A stretch of DNA of 64,000 nucleotides. It comes from Kineosporia succinea (GTDB lineage Bacteria > Actinomycetota > Actinomycetes > Actinomycetales > Kineosporiaceae). The stretch lies in the NCBI RefSeq assembly GCF_030811555.1, contig NZ_JAUSQZ010000001.1, forward strand, positions 7,127,241 to 7,191,240, given 5' to 3'. The position numbers were made by a program, and so were the translations under genes. The notes under the pieces are model-generated. The model worked only from the letters and a program-made list of their open reading frames with translations, did no database searches and had not been told where the DNA came from. This document shows, piece after piece, positions 42,747-50,114 of the stretch (the first letter of the stretch is position 1; every line of letters begins with the position of its first letter).

Positions 42747-44110
42747 CCAGTTCTCTGTCCCGCCGGCTCGCCGACGCCGCGGTCAGGGCCGCGACGTGCG
42801 TACCGTTCGAGGTCGACCGGGCCGCCCGTCTGCACCTGCTCGACAGCCTCGCCGTCGGCGCGCTCGGCGCCGCCCACGGACCGGTGCGCAGGCTGAAAGG
42901 GATGCGCGCGGGCGGCGGTCCGGCCAGCGTCATCGGCGGCCGCGACGGGGCCGGCGCCCCCGAGGCCGCCCTGCTGAACGGGGCGTTCATCCACTCGCTG
43001 GAGTACGACGACACCCACGTCGCGTCGGTCATGCACGGCAGCGCCGTGCTCACCCCCGCGGCCCTGGCCGCCGCCGAGGCGGCCGGGGTGGGCGGCGCCC
43101 GGCTGGTCGCGGCCTACGCGGTGGGCTGGGAGGTGCTGATCCGGATGGGCCTGGCCGGCCCGGGAACCCTTCAGGCGCGGGGATTCCAGACCACCAGCGC
43201 GGCCGGGCCGTTCGTCGCCGCCCTGGTGTCGGTGCTGGTCAACGGCGATCCCGAGCACGCCGTGGACGCCCTCGGGATCGCCGGGAGCCAGCCCGGCGGC
43301 ACCTTCGCGTTCCTGGCCGGTGGTGACACGGTCAAGGCCGTGCAGCCCGGCTGGGCCGCCCACTCCGGGCTCTGGGCCGCCGACCTGGCCCGGCACGGCG
43401 TCACCGGGCCGGCCGGGGTGCTCGACGGCGACTACGGCTTCTACCGGCTGTACGCGAACGACCCCCAGGCCCCCGCGCGGCTCGCGCAGCACCTCGACGA
43501 CCTCGGCACCCGCTGGCACCTGCTCGACGCCGCGTTCAAGCTGGTGCCCTGCTGCCACTTCATCCACCCGTACGTCGAGGCCGTGCGCGACCTGGCCGCC
43601 CGGGGCCTGCGCGCGGGCGACGTGGCCTCCTGGCACGTGAGGGTCCCGGCCGGGGCGGCGCCGGTGATCGCCGAGCCCTGGGCGGAGCGACAGCGCCCGG
43701 CCACCGGTCACGACGTGCGCTGGAGCCTGCCCTACGTGATGGCCGCCCAGCTGGCCGACGGACGCGTGGCGCTGGACCTGTTCGAGGCCCCGATCGGCGG
43801 GCAGCGCGCCGACCTGGCCGGGCGCATGACCTACGAGATCTGGGACGACAGCGGGTTCCCGGCGCGCTTCCCGGCCTGGGTCGAGGTGACCACGACCGAC
43901 GGGGACGTGCTGCGTGCCGAGGTCGACGACGTGCTCGGCGGCGGCGGACGGCCGGTTCCCCCCGACCGGGTGCTGGCCAAGGCCCGGGAATGCCTGTCGG
44001 CGGCCGGGCTCCCGTCGTCCGGCATCGACCTGCTCGTCACCATGGTGCTCGACGAGGCCGACTTCGACCCCGCCGCGGTGGGCGGCCTGCTGCGGAGGAT
44101 CAGGTCATAG
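42743..44110 (+). CDS. MmgE/PrpD-family protein (second of pair)
   Basis: 455 aa, GTG coupled to the first copy (GTGA). LHLLDSLAVGALGAAHGP, LNGAFIHSLEYDDTHVASVMHGSAVLTPAALAAAEA with the active-site Asp-Asp-Thr-His, FKLVPCCHFIHPYVEAV, WSLPYVMAAQLADG. It is closer to the aconitate decarboxylase/2-methylcitrate dehydratase consensus than the first copy, which has DELDEGY in place of EYDDTH. The two may form a heteromer or catalyse successive steps. It ends 11 bases inside the convergent EVE gene and closes the operon. Confidence 0.9.
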   Translation: MTSSLSRRLADAAVRAATCVPFEVDRAARLHLLDSLAVGALGAAHGPVRRLKGMRAGGGPASVIGGRDGAGAPEAALLNGAFIHSLEYDDTHVASVMHGSAVLTPAALAAAEAAGVGGARLVAAYAVGWEVLIRMGLAGPGTLQARGFQTTSAAGPFVAALVSVLVNGDPEHAVDALGIAGSQPGGTFAFLAGGDTVKAVQPGWAAHSGLWAADLARHGVTGPAGVLDGDYGFYRLYANDPQAPARLAQHLDDLGTRWHLLDAAFKLVPCCHFIHPYVEAVRDLAARGLRAGDVASWHVRVPAGAAPVIAEPWAERQRPATGHDVRWSLPYVMAAQLADGRVALDLFEAPIGGQRADLAGRMTYEIWDDSGFPARFPAWVEVTTTDGDVLRAEVDDVLGGGGRPVPPDRVLAKARECLSAAGLPSSGIDLLVTMVLDEADFDPAAVGGLLRRIRS

Positions 44111-44531
44111 CCTTCCGCAGCAGCCCGAAGTCGGCCAGGGTCAGCGGCACCAGCCCGTACCGCAGTGCGTAACCCCAGTTCGGCGCGCTCGTGAGCTCCA
44201 GCGGCAGGTCGGCGATCGGCACCGGCGTGACCGGCACGAACTCGACGTTGCGCCGCCACGGCCGGAACGTGCCGTGCGTGCCCATGCTCATCATCTCGTC
44301 GGCCTGGTAGGGCTCGTCGTCGGCCACGATCCCGAGCTGGGTGACGGCGCGTAGCGGTTGGGTGTCGCTCATGCGCTGTTTGGACGAGTAGAAGACGAAG
44401 CCGTCGCCCCGACCGAGGCGGCCCAGGCTGTTGCGCTTGCCGTGATTGAGCTGGATCCAGCCCTGCTCCGCCCCGATCGCGGCGTGCTCGGCGGAGACGA
44501 CACCCATCCATGCGTTCTTCATGCTCATCAT
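44100..44531 (-). CDS. EVE-domain protein
   Basis: 143 aa from ATG 44531. An ATG at 44543 would put the start inside the palindrome 44542-44566, and 44528 and 44522 are also possible. WMGVVSAEHAAIGAEQGWIQLNHGKRNSLGRLGRGDGFVFYSS is the N-terminal part of an EVE (PUA-like) domain, with the aromatic cage residues and a C-terminal NWGYALRYGLVPLTLADFGLL. EVE domains bind modified nucleobases in DNA or RNA and often occur in restriction or RNA-modification contexts. Here it is alone, divergent from a WYL regulator. Confidence 0.85.
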   Translation of the reverse strand: MMSMKNAWMGVVSAEHAAIGAEQGWIQLNHGKRNSLGRLGRGDGFVFYSSKQRMSDTQPLRAVTQLGIVADDEPYQADEMMSMGTHGTFRPWRRNVEFVPVTPVPIADLPLELTSAPNWGYALRYGLVPLTLADFGLLRKAMT

Positions 44532-44541
44532 CGTGCCGGGC

Positions 44542-44566
44542 ATACCTGCCAGGCCCTGTCAGGTAT
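44542..44566. promoter_or_regulatory. 25-bp inverted repeat between the EVE and WYL genes
   Basis: ATACCTGCCAG (44542-44552) and CTGTCAGGTAT (44556-44566) are inverted with one mismatch around GCC. It occupies the -35 position of the WYL gene (TAGTGT -10 at 44573-44578) and abuts the EVE start. This is the expected place for an operator repressing both genes. Confidence 0.65.
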
Positions 44567-44585
44567 TGCGGCTAGTGTCGGACGC

Positions 44586-45533
44586 GTGAAGTCCGACCGC
44601 CTGCTCGCCCTGCTCCTGCTGCTGCAGGCCCGCAGCCCGCGCCCGGCCACCGAGCTGAGCGAGCGTCTCGAGGTCTCGGTGCGCACGATCTACCGTGACG
44701 CCGAGGCGCTCTCGAGTGCGGGCGTGCCGGTGTACGCCGAACGCGGCCGTAGCGGTGGCATCGCCCTGCTGCCCGGCTACCGCACCCAGGTGCCGGGCCT
44801 GAGCGGCGACGAGGCCGCCGCCCTGTTCGTGCTCATGACCGGCACCGCCCACACCGACCTGGGGTTCGGGCCGTCGATCGGCGGCGCCCTGCGCAAGCTG
44901 CTGGCCTCGCTGCCCGGCACCCAGCAGGACACGGCCGAGCTCATCCGCGAACGCATCCTCGTCGACCCGGCCCGCTGGCGCGCCCACGACACCCGCCCCG
45001 AGCACCTCGGCACGGTGCAGACCGCGGTGCTCGACACGCGCCGTCTTCGCCTGCACTACCGCAAGTCCCAGGGTGCCGAGGGCACGTACACCGTCGACCC
45101 GCTGGGCCTCGTGCACAAGGCCGGGGTCTGGCACCTGATCGCCCGGCACCGGCAGGTCACCAAGAACTTCCGCGTCGACCGGGTGCTCGACGCCACCGTG
45201 CTGGACTCGAACGCCCACCGCCCGGCCGGTTTCGACCTCCAGACCACGTGGCACGAGCTTCAGCGTGACTTCAGCGGCTCGATGCGCGCCGTCGCGGTGC
45301 GGGTGCGGGTGAGACGCCGCATCCTGGGCCGGGTCCTGCGCATGCACGGGCAGGAGACGACGGTGGACGCGGGGGACGACGAGGACTGGGTCGGGACCAC
45401 CCTGCGGTTCCCGGCTCTCGAGGCCGCCCGCGCGCTGCTCGCGCACGGGGACGACCTCGAGATCCTCGATCCGCCGGAGCTGCGGGACCGGTTCGCCGAC
45501 CTCGGCCACCGGATCGCCGCGATGTACTCCTAG
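44586..45533 (+). CDS. WYL-domain transcriptional regulator (YafY type)
   Basis: 315 aa, GTG start. TAGTGT (44573-44578) lies 7 bases before the GTG, so the mRNA is probably leaderless. N-terminal DeoR-like HTH (ATELSERLEVSVRTIYRDAEALSSAGVPV), then a WYL domain (VDPLGLVHKAGVWHLIARHR, the WYL motif appearing as WHL) and a WCX-like C-terminus. WYL regulators respond to nucleic-acid fragments or other ligands and often control defence or DNA-damage genes. It likely controls itself and the EVE gene. Ends 4 bases inside the convergent lactonase gene. Confidence 0.9.
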   Translation: MKSDRLLALLLLLQARSPRPATELSERLEVSVRTIYRDAEALSSAGVPVYAERGRSGGIALLPGYRTQVPGLSGDEAAALFVLMTGTAHTDLGFGPSIGGALRKLLASLPGTQQDTAELIRERILVDPARWRAHDTRPEHLGTVQTAVLDTRRLRLHYRKSQGAEGTYTVDPLGLVHKAGVWHLIARHRQVTKNFRVDRVLDATVLDSNAHRPAGFDLQTTWHELQRDFSGSMRAVAVRVRVRRRILGRVLRMHGQETTVDAGDDEDWVGTTLRFPALEAARALLAHGDDLEILDPPELRDRFADLGHRIAAMYS

Positions 45534-46498
45534 CCCCCGTTGCTCTGCCGGATTCCTCTCCCCAGCGCGGTGAACGAGTGGACGAAGCCGCCCGACGGCC
45601 CGCTCACGGTGACGTACGCCTCGCGGGTCCCGGGCCGGATCGCCAGGTTCGTCGCCGAGTAGTCGCCGTCGTCCGGAACCGGCAGGTCGATCGTCTTCAG
45701 GTGATCCCCCCGGTCGTTGAAGACCATCACCCGGGCCTGCCGGTGGAACATCTGGTACACGTTCCCGGCCGCGTCCACCGCGTTCGAGTCGACCTGGTTG
45801 CCACCCGCGTCCACCCGCACGGCCGGATGCGCCGTGGCCACGGCCTTCCCGCCGACCGTGAGACCCAGGTGGTCGATGCGGTTCTCGGCGTACTGACTCA
45901 CCCACAGGCCCTCGGACCCCGCGTCGAACGAGATCCCGTTGGGTGCGGGCAGGTCAGGCGCGAGCACCGTGGCCTCGCCACCGTCGCGCGGGATCCGCAC
46001 CACGCGGCCCCGGTCGTCGCCGAGCGGGTCGTCGTGCCCGCGGGTGTCGCTGACGTAGAGATGGCCGGCTGGGTCGAAAGCCAGGTCGTCGGGCTGCATC
46101 ACGGTCCCGTCGACCTTGCCCTCGAAGAACACCTCCGGGTCGTCACCGCGCACGCTGATGCTGTCGATCGCGCCCGACGCGAAGTCGGTCAGGTAGATCC
46201 GGCCGTCGTAGGGACTGATCTGGGCCGAGGTGTACGCACTCGAGGAATCGGTGAAGAACGGTTTCACCGTGCGCTTCCCGACGTCGATGCTCAGCACCTT
46301 GGGCTCACCGGCCGGCGCGGTCACGTCGACCACCAGCAGCGAGCCGTCGGGTGTGAACACCGGCCCCTCGAGCAGGGTCATGCCGGTGGCCTCGTGCACG
46401 TCGGTCACCTTGAGGGGTTTCGGGGTTGCCGCCGGGGACGCCGCGGAACCGCACGCCGTCAGGGCCAGCAGGACGGCCGAGATCACCAGGCGCTTCAT
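45530..46498 (-). CDS. SMP-30/gluconolactonase-like lipoprotein
   Basis: 322 aa, ATG coupled to the monooxygenase stop (ATGA). Lipobox LTAC (C16) near the N-terminus. Six-bladed propeller: LLEGPVFTPDGSLLVVDV, YDGRIYLTDFASGAID, PDDLAFDPAGHLYVSDTRG and APNGISFDAGSEGLWVS, where Glu, Asn and Asp are the calcium/catalytic residues of SMP-30 lactonases. Being exported but co-transcribed with a Baeyer-Villiger monooxygenase, it could open lactones in the envelope; other propeller functions are possible. Confidence 0.8.
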   Translation of the reverse strand: MKRLVISAVLLALTACGSAASPAATPKPLKVTDVHEATGMTLLEGPVFTPDGSLLVVDVTAPAGEPKVLSIDVGKRTVKPFFTDSSSAYTSAQISPYDGRIYLTDFASGAIDSISVRGDDPEVFFEGKVDGTVMQPDDLAFDPAGHLYVSDTRGHDDPLGDDRGRVVRIPRDGGEATVLAPDLPAPNGISFDAGSEGLWVSQYAENRIDHLGLTVGGKAVATAHPAVRVDAGGNQVDSNAVDAAGNVYQMFHRQARVMVFNDRGDHLKTIDLPVPDDGDYSATNLAIRPGTREAYVTVSGPSGGFVHSFTALGRGIRQSNGG

Positions 46499-48279
46499 TC
46501 TCCCACCACCAGGACGTCGTCGATGCTCGTCTCCCGCCACTGCCCGAGCAGCCGGTGGAAGGCGACCGGACCGGGCGAGAACGTCCGGATCGGAAGGGTT
46601 CTCCCCTCGCCGTTGTAGTAGCCCGGGGTGCACTCGGCCTGGAAGGCCCTGGTGTCCACCGAGACCTCCTCGATCGTGCGCACCCAGGCGACCGCGTCGT
46701 CCTCACGCGGTTCGACCCTCACCGCGCCCACATTCAGCGCCCGCGCGACCAGCGCCCCGATGTGCTCGGCCTGCTGCTGCAGGATGTGCACGAAGTTCAC
46801 CGAATTGGCGTTCTGCATCGAGCCCAGGTGGAAGAGGTTCGGGAAGCCCGGGCTGCAGAACCCGTGCAGCGTCTTCGGACCGCCCCGCCAGGTCTCGAGC
46901 AGCGCCTGGCCACCCCGTCCGGTGACGGGCAGCGCCCCGGTGACCACCCCGGAGCGGCCCACGTCGAAACCGGTCGCGAAAATGACGCAGTCGACGGCAT
47001 ACTCGGTCTCCCCGACCACCACGCCGGTCTCGGTCATCCGGGTGACTCCCCCGGTGTCGGCCGTGTCCACGAGCGTCACGTTCGGCCGGTTGAACGTCTC
47101 CAGGTACTCGTCACTGAACCCGGGCCGCTTGCACATGTACCGGTACCAGGGCTTCAGGATCTCGGCCGTGGCCGGGTCCCGCACCACCTCGGCGACCCGG
47201 TCGCGCAGCGACTCCATGACGCGGGCGTCGAGCAGCTCCTCCTCCGGCGCCGACGCGTCCGTCACCCCGGAGAGATAGGTGCGCTGCGCCCGGGCGGTAC
47301 GCGTCCATCCGTCGTCGATCAGGTCTTCCGGCACCGGTTCTCCGGTGACGGCGGCCAGGAAGTTGTTCATGCGCTCCCGCTGCCAGCCCGGCTTCTGCGC
47401 ACTGAACCACTCCTGGTCGAGCGGCCGGTTCGCCCGTACGCCCACGGTCGAGGGCGTACGCTGGAACACGTACAGATGCCCCGCGTCGCGCCCCAGGTGC
47501 GGCACGACCTGCAGACCCGTCGCGCCGGTGCCGATCACGGCCACCCGCCGGTCGCGCAGCCCGGTCAGGCCGCCTTCGGCGCTGCCCCCGGTGTAGGCGT
47601 AGTCCCAGCGGCTGGTATGAAAGGTGTGCCCGCGGAACGTCTCGATCCCCGGTATGCCCGGCAGTTTCGGCTGCGTCAGGGTTCCCGGCGAGACCACCAC
47701 GAACCGCGCCCGCACCCGGTCACCGCGATCGGTCGTGGCCACCCAGTCCTGCGTGTCGTCCCGCCAGGTCAGCGCGGTGACCCGGGTCTGGAACAGGGCG
47801 TGCTCGTAGAGCTTGTAGCGCTCGGCCAGCGCCACGGCGTGCAGCCGGATCTCCTCCCCCGGCGCGTACCGCATCGAGGGCGTGGTGCCCACCTCCTCGA
47901 GCAGCGGCATGTAGACGGAAGCCTCGATGTCGCAGTGAATTCCGGGATACCGGTTCCAGTACCAGGTGCCCCCGACGTCACCCGCCTCGTCGACCAGCCG
48001 CACGCTCCCCAGGCCGGCCTCCCGCAGCGCGGCGCCGGTCAGCAGCCCACCGAACCCGGCGCCGATCACCAGGGCGTCGACCTGGTCGTCGACCGGCTCC
48101 CGCGAGAGTCTCGCGATGTAGGGATCCTTGGCGTAGTACCCGAACTCCCCTGCGGCAGAACGGTACTGCCGGGGCTGTGCCGATCTCGTGCGGCGGTCAC
48201 GCTCGTGCGCGTACCGCGCCCGCAGGGCCTCGATGTCGATGCCGTCCAGATCAGTGTCGCTGCTGCCCGGAGAAACCAC
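46495..48279 (-). CDS. Baeyer-Villiger-type flavin monooxygenase
   Basis: 594 aa, GTG start after GAGGA. First Rossmann motif VIGAGFGGLLTGAALREAG (residues 71-89), the BVMO fingerprint FRGHTFHTSRWD and the second, NADPH-binding motif VAVIGTGATGLQVVPHL. NRYPGIHCDIEASVYMPLLEE is conserved in cyclohexanone/steroid BVMOs. It inserts oxygen next to a ketone to give an ester or lactone using FAD and NADPH. The lactonase-like gene follows, and a MarR regulator is divergent; together they form a ketone oxidation module. Confidence 0.92.
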   Translation of the reverse strand: MVSPGSSDTDLDGIDIEALRARYAHERDRRTRSAQPRQYRSAAGEFGYYAKDPYIARLSREPVDDQVDALVIGAGFGGLLTGAALREAGLGSVRLVDEAGDVGGTWYWNRYPGIHCDIEASVYMPLLEEVGTTPSMRYAPGEEIRLHAVALAERYKLYEHALFQTRVTALTWRDDTQDWVATTDRGDRVRARFVVVSPGTLTQPKLPGIPGIETFRGHTFHTSRWDYAYTGGSAEGGLTGLRDRRVAVIGTGATGLQVVPHLGRDAGHLYVFQRTPSTVGVRANRPLDQEWFSAQKPGWQRERMNNFLAAVTGEPVPEDLIDDGWTRTARAQRTYLSGVTDASAPEEELLDARVMESLRDRVAEVVRDPATAEILKPWYRYMCKRPGFSDEYLETFNRPNVTLVDTADTGGVTRMTETGVVVGETEYAVDCVIFATGFDVGRSGVVTGALPVTGRGGQALLETWRGGPKTLHGFCSPGFPNLFHLGSMQNANSVNFVHILQQQAEHIGALVARALNVGAVRVEPREDDAVAWVRTIEEVSVDTRAFQAECTPGYYNGEGRTLPIRTFSPGPVAFHRLLGQWRETSIDDVLVVGE

Positions 48280-48354
48280 GCGCGTCCTCAGTCCCGACCC
48301 GCCGGGCGTGTGCCGCCCAGCACGTCGTTGTCGATTGCCGTCGGTCGCAAAAAG

Positions 48355-48371
48355 CTTAGCATCGCCCTAAG
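48355..48371. promoter_or_regulatory. Inverted repeat CTTAG-N7-CTAAG (probable MarR operator)
   Basis: CTTAG (48355-48359) and CTAAG (48367-48371) are perfect inverted arms with 7-base spacing. They lie midway between the divergent monooxygenase and MarR genes in an AT-richer stretch. Size and spacing fit a MarR dimer site controlling both. Confidence 0.6.
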
Positions 48372-48400
48372 TATTTGCCAGGGGCGGCATACTGGGGCCC

Positions 48401-48862
48401 GTGACCAGCGAGAAGAGCGAACGCGCCCGTCTGCTGGGGGTGCTCGACGCGGCCCGGGAGGCGATGGAGACGTCGACCCTGCCCGCCGCGGTGCGCCGGC
48501 TGCTCGACTCCGACCTGACGTTTCAGCAGGTCAAGGTGCTCACCGTGCTCGTCACCCGGCCCGACGGCCTGACCGTGCGGGGCCTGGCCGAGCACTTCGG
48601 GGTCTCGATGGCGTCGATGTCCACGATGATCGACCGGCTCGTGGCGCAGGACATCGCCCGGCGCGACGTCGACCCGGCCGACAGCCGGGTGCGCCGCATC
48701 CACGCCACGCCGCACGGGCGTGACGTGCTGCGCCGCCTGGTCAGTGCCCGTCCCGAGTTCGAGGAGAGCACGCTGGAGGGGCTGGCCCTCGACGACCTGC
48801 GAGCCCTTGCGCAGGGCATGCAGGCGGTGGCGCGGGCCTTCAGGCCCTCGTCATCAGGGTGA
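48401..48862 (+). CDS. MarR-family transcriptional regulator
   Basis: 153 aa, GTG start. CATACT (48388-48393) lies 7 bases upstream, consistent with a leaderless message. Winged helix FQQVKVLTVLVTRPDGLTVRGLAEHFGVSMASMSTMIDRLVAQDIARR with the wing DVDPADSRVRRIHATPHG. It is divergent from the Baeyer-Villiger monooxygenase, with a shared operator between, so it probably represses it until a ketone or lactone ligand binds. Confidence 0.92.
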   Translation: MTSEKSERARLLGVLDAAREAMETSTLPAAVRRLLDSDLTFQQVKVLTVLVTRPDGLTVRGLAEHFGVSMASMSTMIDRLVAQDIARRDVDPADSRVRRIHATPHGRDVLRRLVSARPEFEESTLEGLALDDLRALAQGMQAVARAFRPSSSG

Positions 48863-48911
48863 GCGGGCGATCGCGGCACAGGTCTCACTGATCGGTGGTG
48901 GTGCGCCCGGT

Positions 48912-50114
48912 TCAGGGCACCGAGCGGATTCTCACCACGAGCACCGACCCGAGCACGCTCACCCCGGCCGCCAGCAGGTACAGCCCGCGATAGCCGAACC
49001 CGAGGCCGAGCACCCCGGCCGCGAGCGCGGGGGCGAGCACCTGCGGCAGGGCGGTGGCGATGTTGAGGACGCCGAGATCCCTTGCGCTGTCGGCCTTCCG
49101 GGGCAGCACCTGGGTGACGAGGGCGAAGTCCACGGCCTGGTAGGCGCCGAATCCGATGCCGAGCACGACCGCGGCCGCCCAGACCGCGGGCAGGGTGGGC
49201 GCGAGCGCGAAGACCAGCAGGGCGGCGGCGGTGATCAGGCCCGACCAGATCACGAAGACCCGGCGGCGTCCGGCCCGGTCGCTCCAGATCCCGCCCGCGA
49301 ACGCGGTGAGCACCGTGCCGAGGCCGTAGACGGCGGTGAGCCCGAAGACGGTGCTGTCGGCCGCTTCCACGTCGAGCCCGACCGAATCCTTCAGGTAGTA
49401 GAGCAGATACAGGATGAGCAGGGCGTTGCCCAGGTTCATCAGGAACCGGGTGATCCAGGCCCAGGCGAAGTCGGGGTGCCGCCGGGGCGAGAGGCGTCGG
49501 AGGCCGAAGGGTGGACGATCCTGCCGCGCGATCGCGGTGTCTCTCGAGTTGAGCGCGTAGGGCAGGGTGGTCACGACGAGAACGCCTGCCAGCGTGAGGT
49601 ATCCGGCGGCGGTGCTGCCGGTGGCGGCCGCGATGCCGGTGCCCCCGACGACGCCCAGGGTCTGGGCGACGGCGAGCGCGCCGCCCACGCCGCCGCGCCG
49701 GGAGGTGGGCACCTGGTCGGGCACGGTGGCGGTGATCGCGGCCAGCACGGCGTTGAGGGCTGCCTGGGCCAGGGCCCACCCGAGCGCCATCTCGAGGATG
49801 CTGCCGGCGCGGGAGAGCATCAGCATGGCGATCGTCCCGCCGGTGGCGCCGCCGAGCAGCCAGGGCAGACGGCGCCCGAGCCGGGAGGTGGTGCGGTCGG
49901 AGAAGGCACCCCAGACCGGGTTGAGCACGGTGGACACGGCCGCGCCGGCGCCGGTGACGAGGGCGAGCGCGGACTCCTTGTGGTCGGGGGCCAGGGTCTC
50001 GGCCTGTTCGGCCAGGAGCACCTGGATCGGGCCGAACAGGCCGGACCACAGGCCGATGACGGCCAGGACCAGGCCGAGGACCCAGGTGCGGGGCACGTCC
50101 GGGTGGTCAGTCAC
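48912..50114 (-). CDS. MFS transporter (glycoside/sugar type)
   Basis: 400 aa, ATG overlapping the beta-glucosidase stop by 8 bases. Twelve predicted helices. The loop WGAFSDRTTSRLGRRLPWLLGG after helix 2 resembles the glycoside-pentoside-hexuronide and sucrose-type carriers. The second loop (GGIWSDRAGRRRVFVIW) is the repeated MFS motif. Coupled to a GH1 enzyme, it probably imports the beta-glucoside that the enzyme cleaves. Confidence 0.88.
   Translation of the reverse strand: MTDHPDVPRTWVLGLVLAVIGLWSGLFGPIQVLLAEQAETLAPDHKESALALVTGAGAAVSTVLNPVWGAFSDRTTSRLGRRLPWLLGGATGGTIAMLMLSRAGSILEMALGWALAQAALNAVLAAITATVPDQVPTSRRGGVGGALAVAQTLGVVGGTGIAAATGSTAAGYLTLAGVLVVTTLPYALNSRDTAIARQDRPPFGLRRLSPRRHPDFAWAWITRFLMNLGNALLILYLLYYLKDSVGLDVEAADSTVFGLTAVYGLGTVLTAFAGGIWSDRAGRRRVFVIWSGLITAAALLVFALAPTLPAVWAAAVVLGIGFGAYQAVDFALVTQVLPRKADSARDLGVLNIATALPQVLAPALAAGVLGLGFGYRGLYLLAAGVSVLGSVLVVRIRSVP

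Noticed and set aside
41382-44110. Two PrpD genes considered as one gene split by a frameshift
   Set aside because: Each has its own start, full length (454 and 455 aa) and complete domain set.
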